Source: Candidatus Melainabacteria bacterium (GTDB lineage: Bacteria > Cyanobacteriota > Vampirovibrionia > Obscuribacterales > JAKAZS01). Taken from it: 37,489 bases of DNA. Both the position numbers and the translations under genes were made by a program. Position 1 is the first letter of the stretch, and each line of letters begins with the position of its first letter. The DNA lies in contig DAHXLC010000083.1 of the NCBI GenBank assembly GCA_027371815.1, positions 1 through 37,489 of the forward strand. The letters are read 5' to 3'. The notes below the pieces were generated by a model. That model did no database searches. It saw only the letters and a program-made list of their open reading frames with translations, and was not told the origin of the DNA. This document shows, in pieces, positions 37,356-37,489 of this stretch.

Positions 37356-37489
37356 ATGAGTTTAGTACAAAAAATAAAAAATTTCTGGTTTGGTCCAGCG
37401 GAAAGTTATGAAAGTCAGGATTTTGAAGATTTATTTGAATCAACGGATGAAGTATATGCTACCAATAATCCAGCTATATACGAAAAGCC
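37356..37489 (+). CDS. sepF: SepF N-terminal fragment in opposite orientation, truncated by window end
   Basis: SD aaggagg then ATG 37356: MSLVQKIKNFWFGPAESYESQDFEDLFESTDEVYATNNPAIYEK; its last 20 or so residues duplicate the start of the minus-strand SepF frame. Confidence 0.88.
   Translation, partial: MSLVQKIKNFWFGPAESYESQDFEDLFESTDEVYATNNPAIYEK
37426..37489 (+). repeat. Right arm of 64-bp exact inverted repeat, ending at the window edge
   Basis: aagatttatttgaatcaacggatgaagtatatgctaccaataatccagctatatacgaaaagcc matches the reverse complement of 37263-37326. Confidence 0.97.

Noticed and set aside
1-37489. Global reassignment of TGA (alternative genetic code)
   Set aside because: TGA terminates at least the TIGR01777 gene (26959-26961) and the 33413 gene at expected positions, and other long genes have no in-frame TGA.
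1-37489. CRISPR array, transposon or prophage
   Set aside because: No regularly spaced direct repeats, transposase, integrase or phage structural genes seen; gene content looks chromosomal.
37263-37489. Phase-variable invertible promoter/start cassette for sepF
   Set aside because: Geometrically possible, but no recombinase is nearby, the arms are sepF coding sequence, and the right arm ends at the window edge; a fold-back chimera explains all of it more simply.

Overview
AT-rich bacterial window with mostly housekeeping and accessory genes on both strands. The lineage may be non-photosynthetic Cyanobacteria/Vampirovibrionia-like; that is only an impression from gene content (SepF, DICT-like domain) and was not tested. 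Recognisable genes: B12-binding radical SAM protein (partial), TPR protein, SAM methyltransferase, DICT-like/GAF/GGDEF/HD-GYP protein, aminotransferase, purple-acid-phosphatase-like metallophosphoesterase, tRNA-Phe, DedA, SelB, alpha/beta hydrolase, Icd, membrane/spermidine-synthase-like/TPR fusion, calpain-like protease, TadE/TadE/TadG-like pilus genes, photolyase, TIGR01777 oxidoreductase, AlaS, RNase H, Obg, PC4-like protein, M23 peptidase and SepF. Main second-look items: (1) a TadE-like pseudopilin frame split by one in-frame TGA that lies in a perfect 11-bp hairpin, with a gapless match to the neighbouring TadE paralogue across the stop, in a window that also encodes SelB; (2) a perfect 34-bp palindrome inside the selB coding sequence; (3) an HD-GYP domain that keeps its GYP motif but has lost its metal ligands, fused to an intact GGDEF; (4) an unannotated relic of an HD-GYP C-terminus near 1.5-1.7 kb; (5) a 64-bp exact inverted repeat at the right edge that splits sepF into opposite orientations, most likely a fold-back chimera or assembly artefact; (6) selB and dedA start codons back-to-back with essentially no intergenic DNA. 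I do not claim a demonstrated new system.
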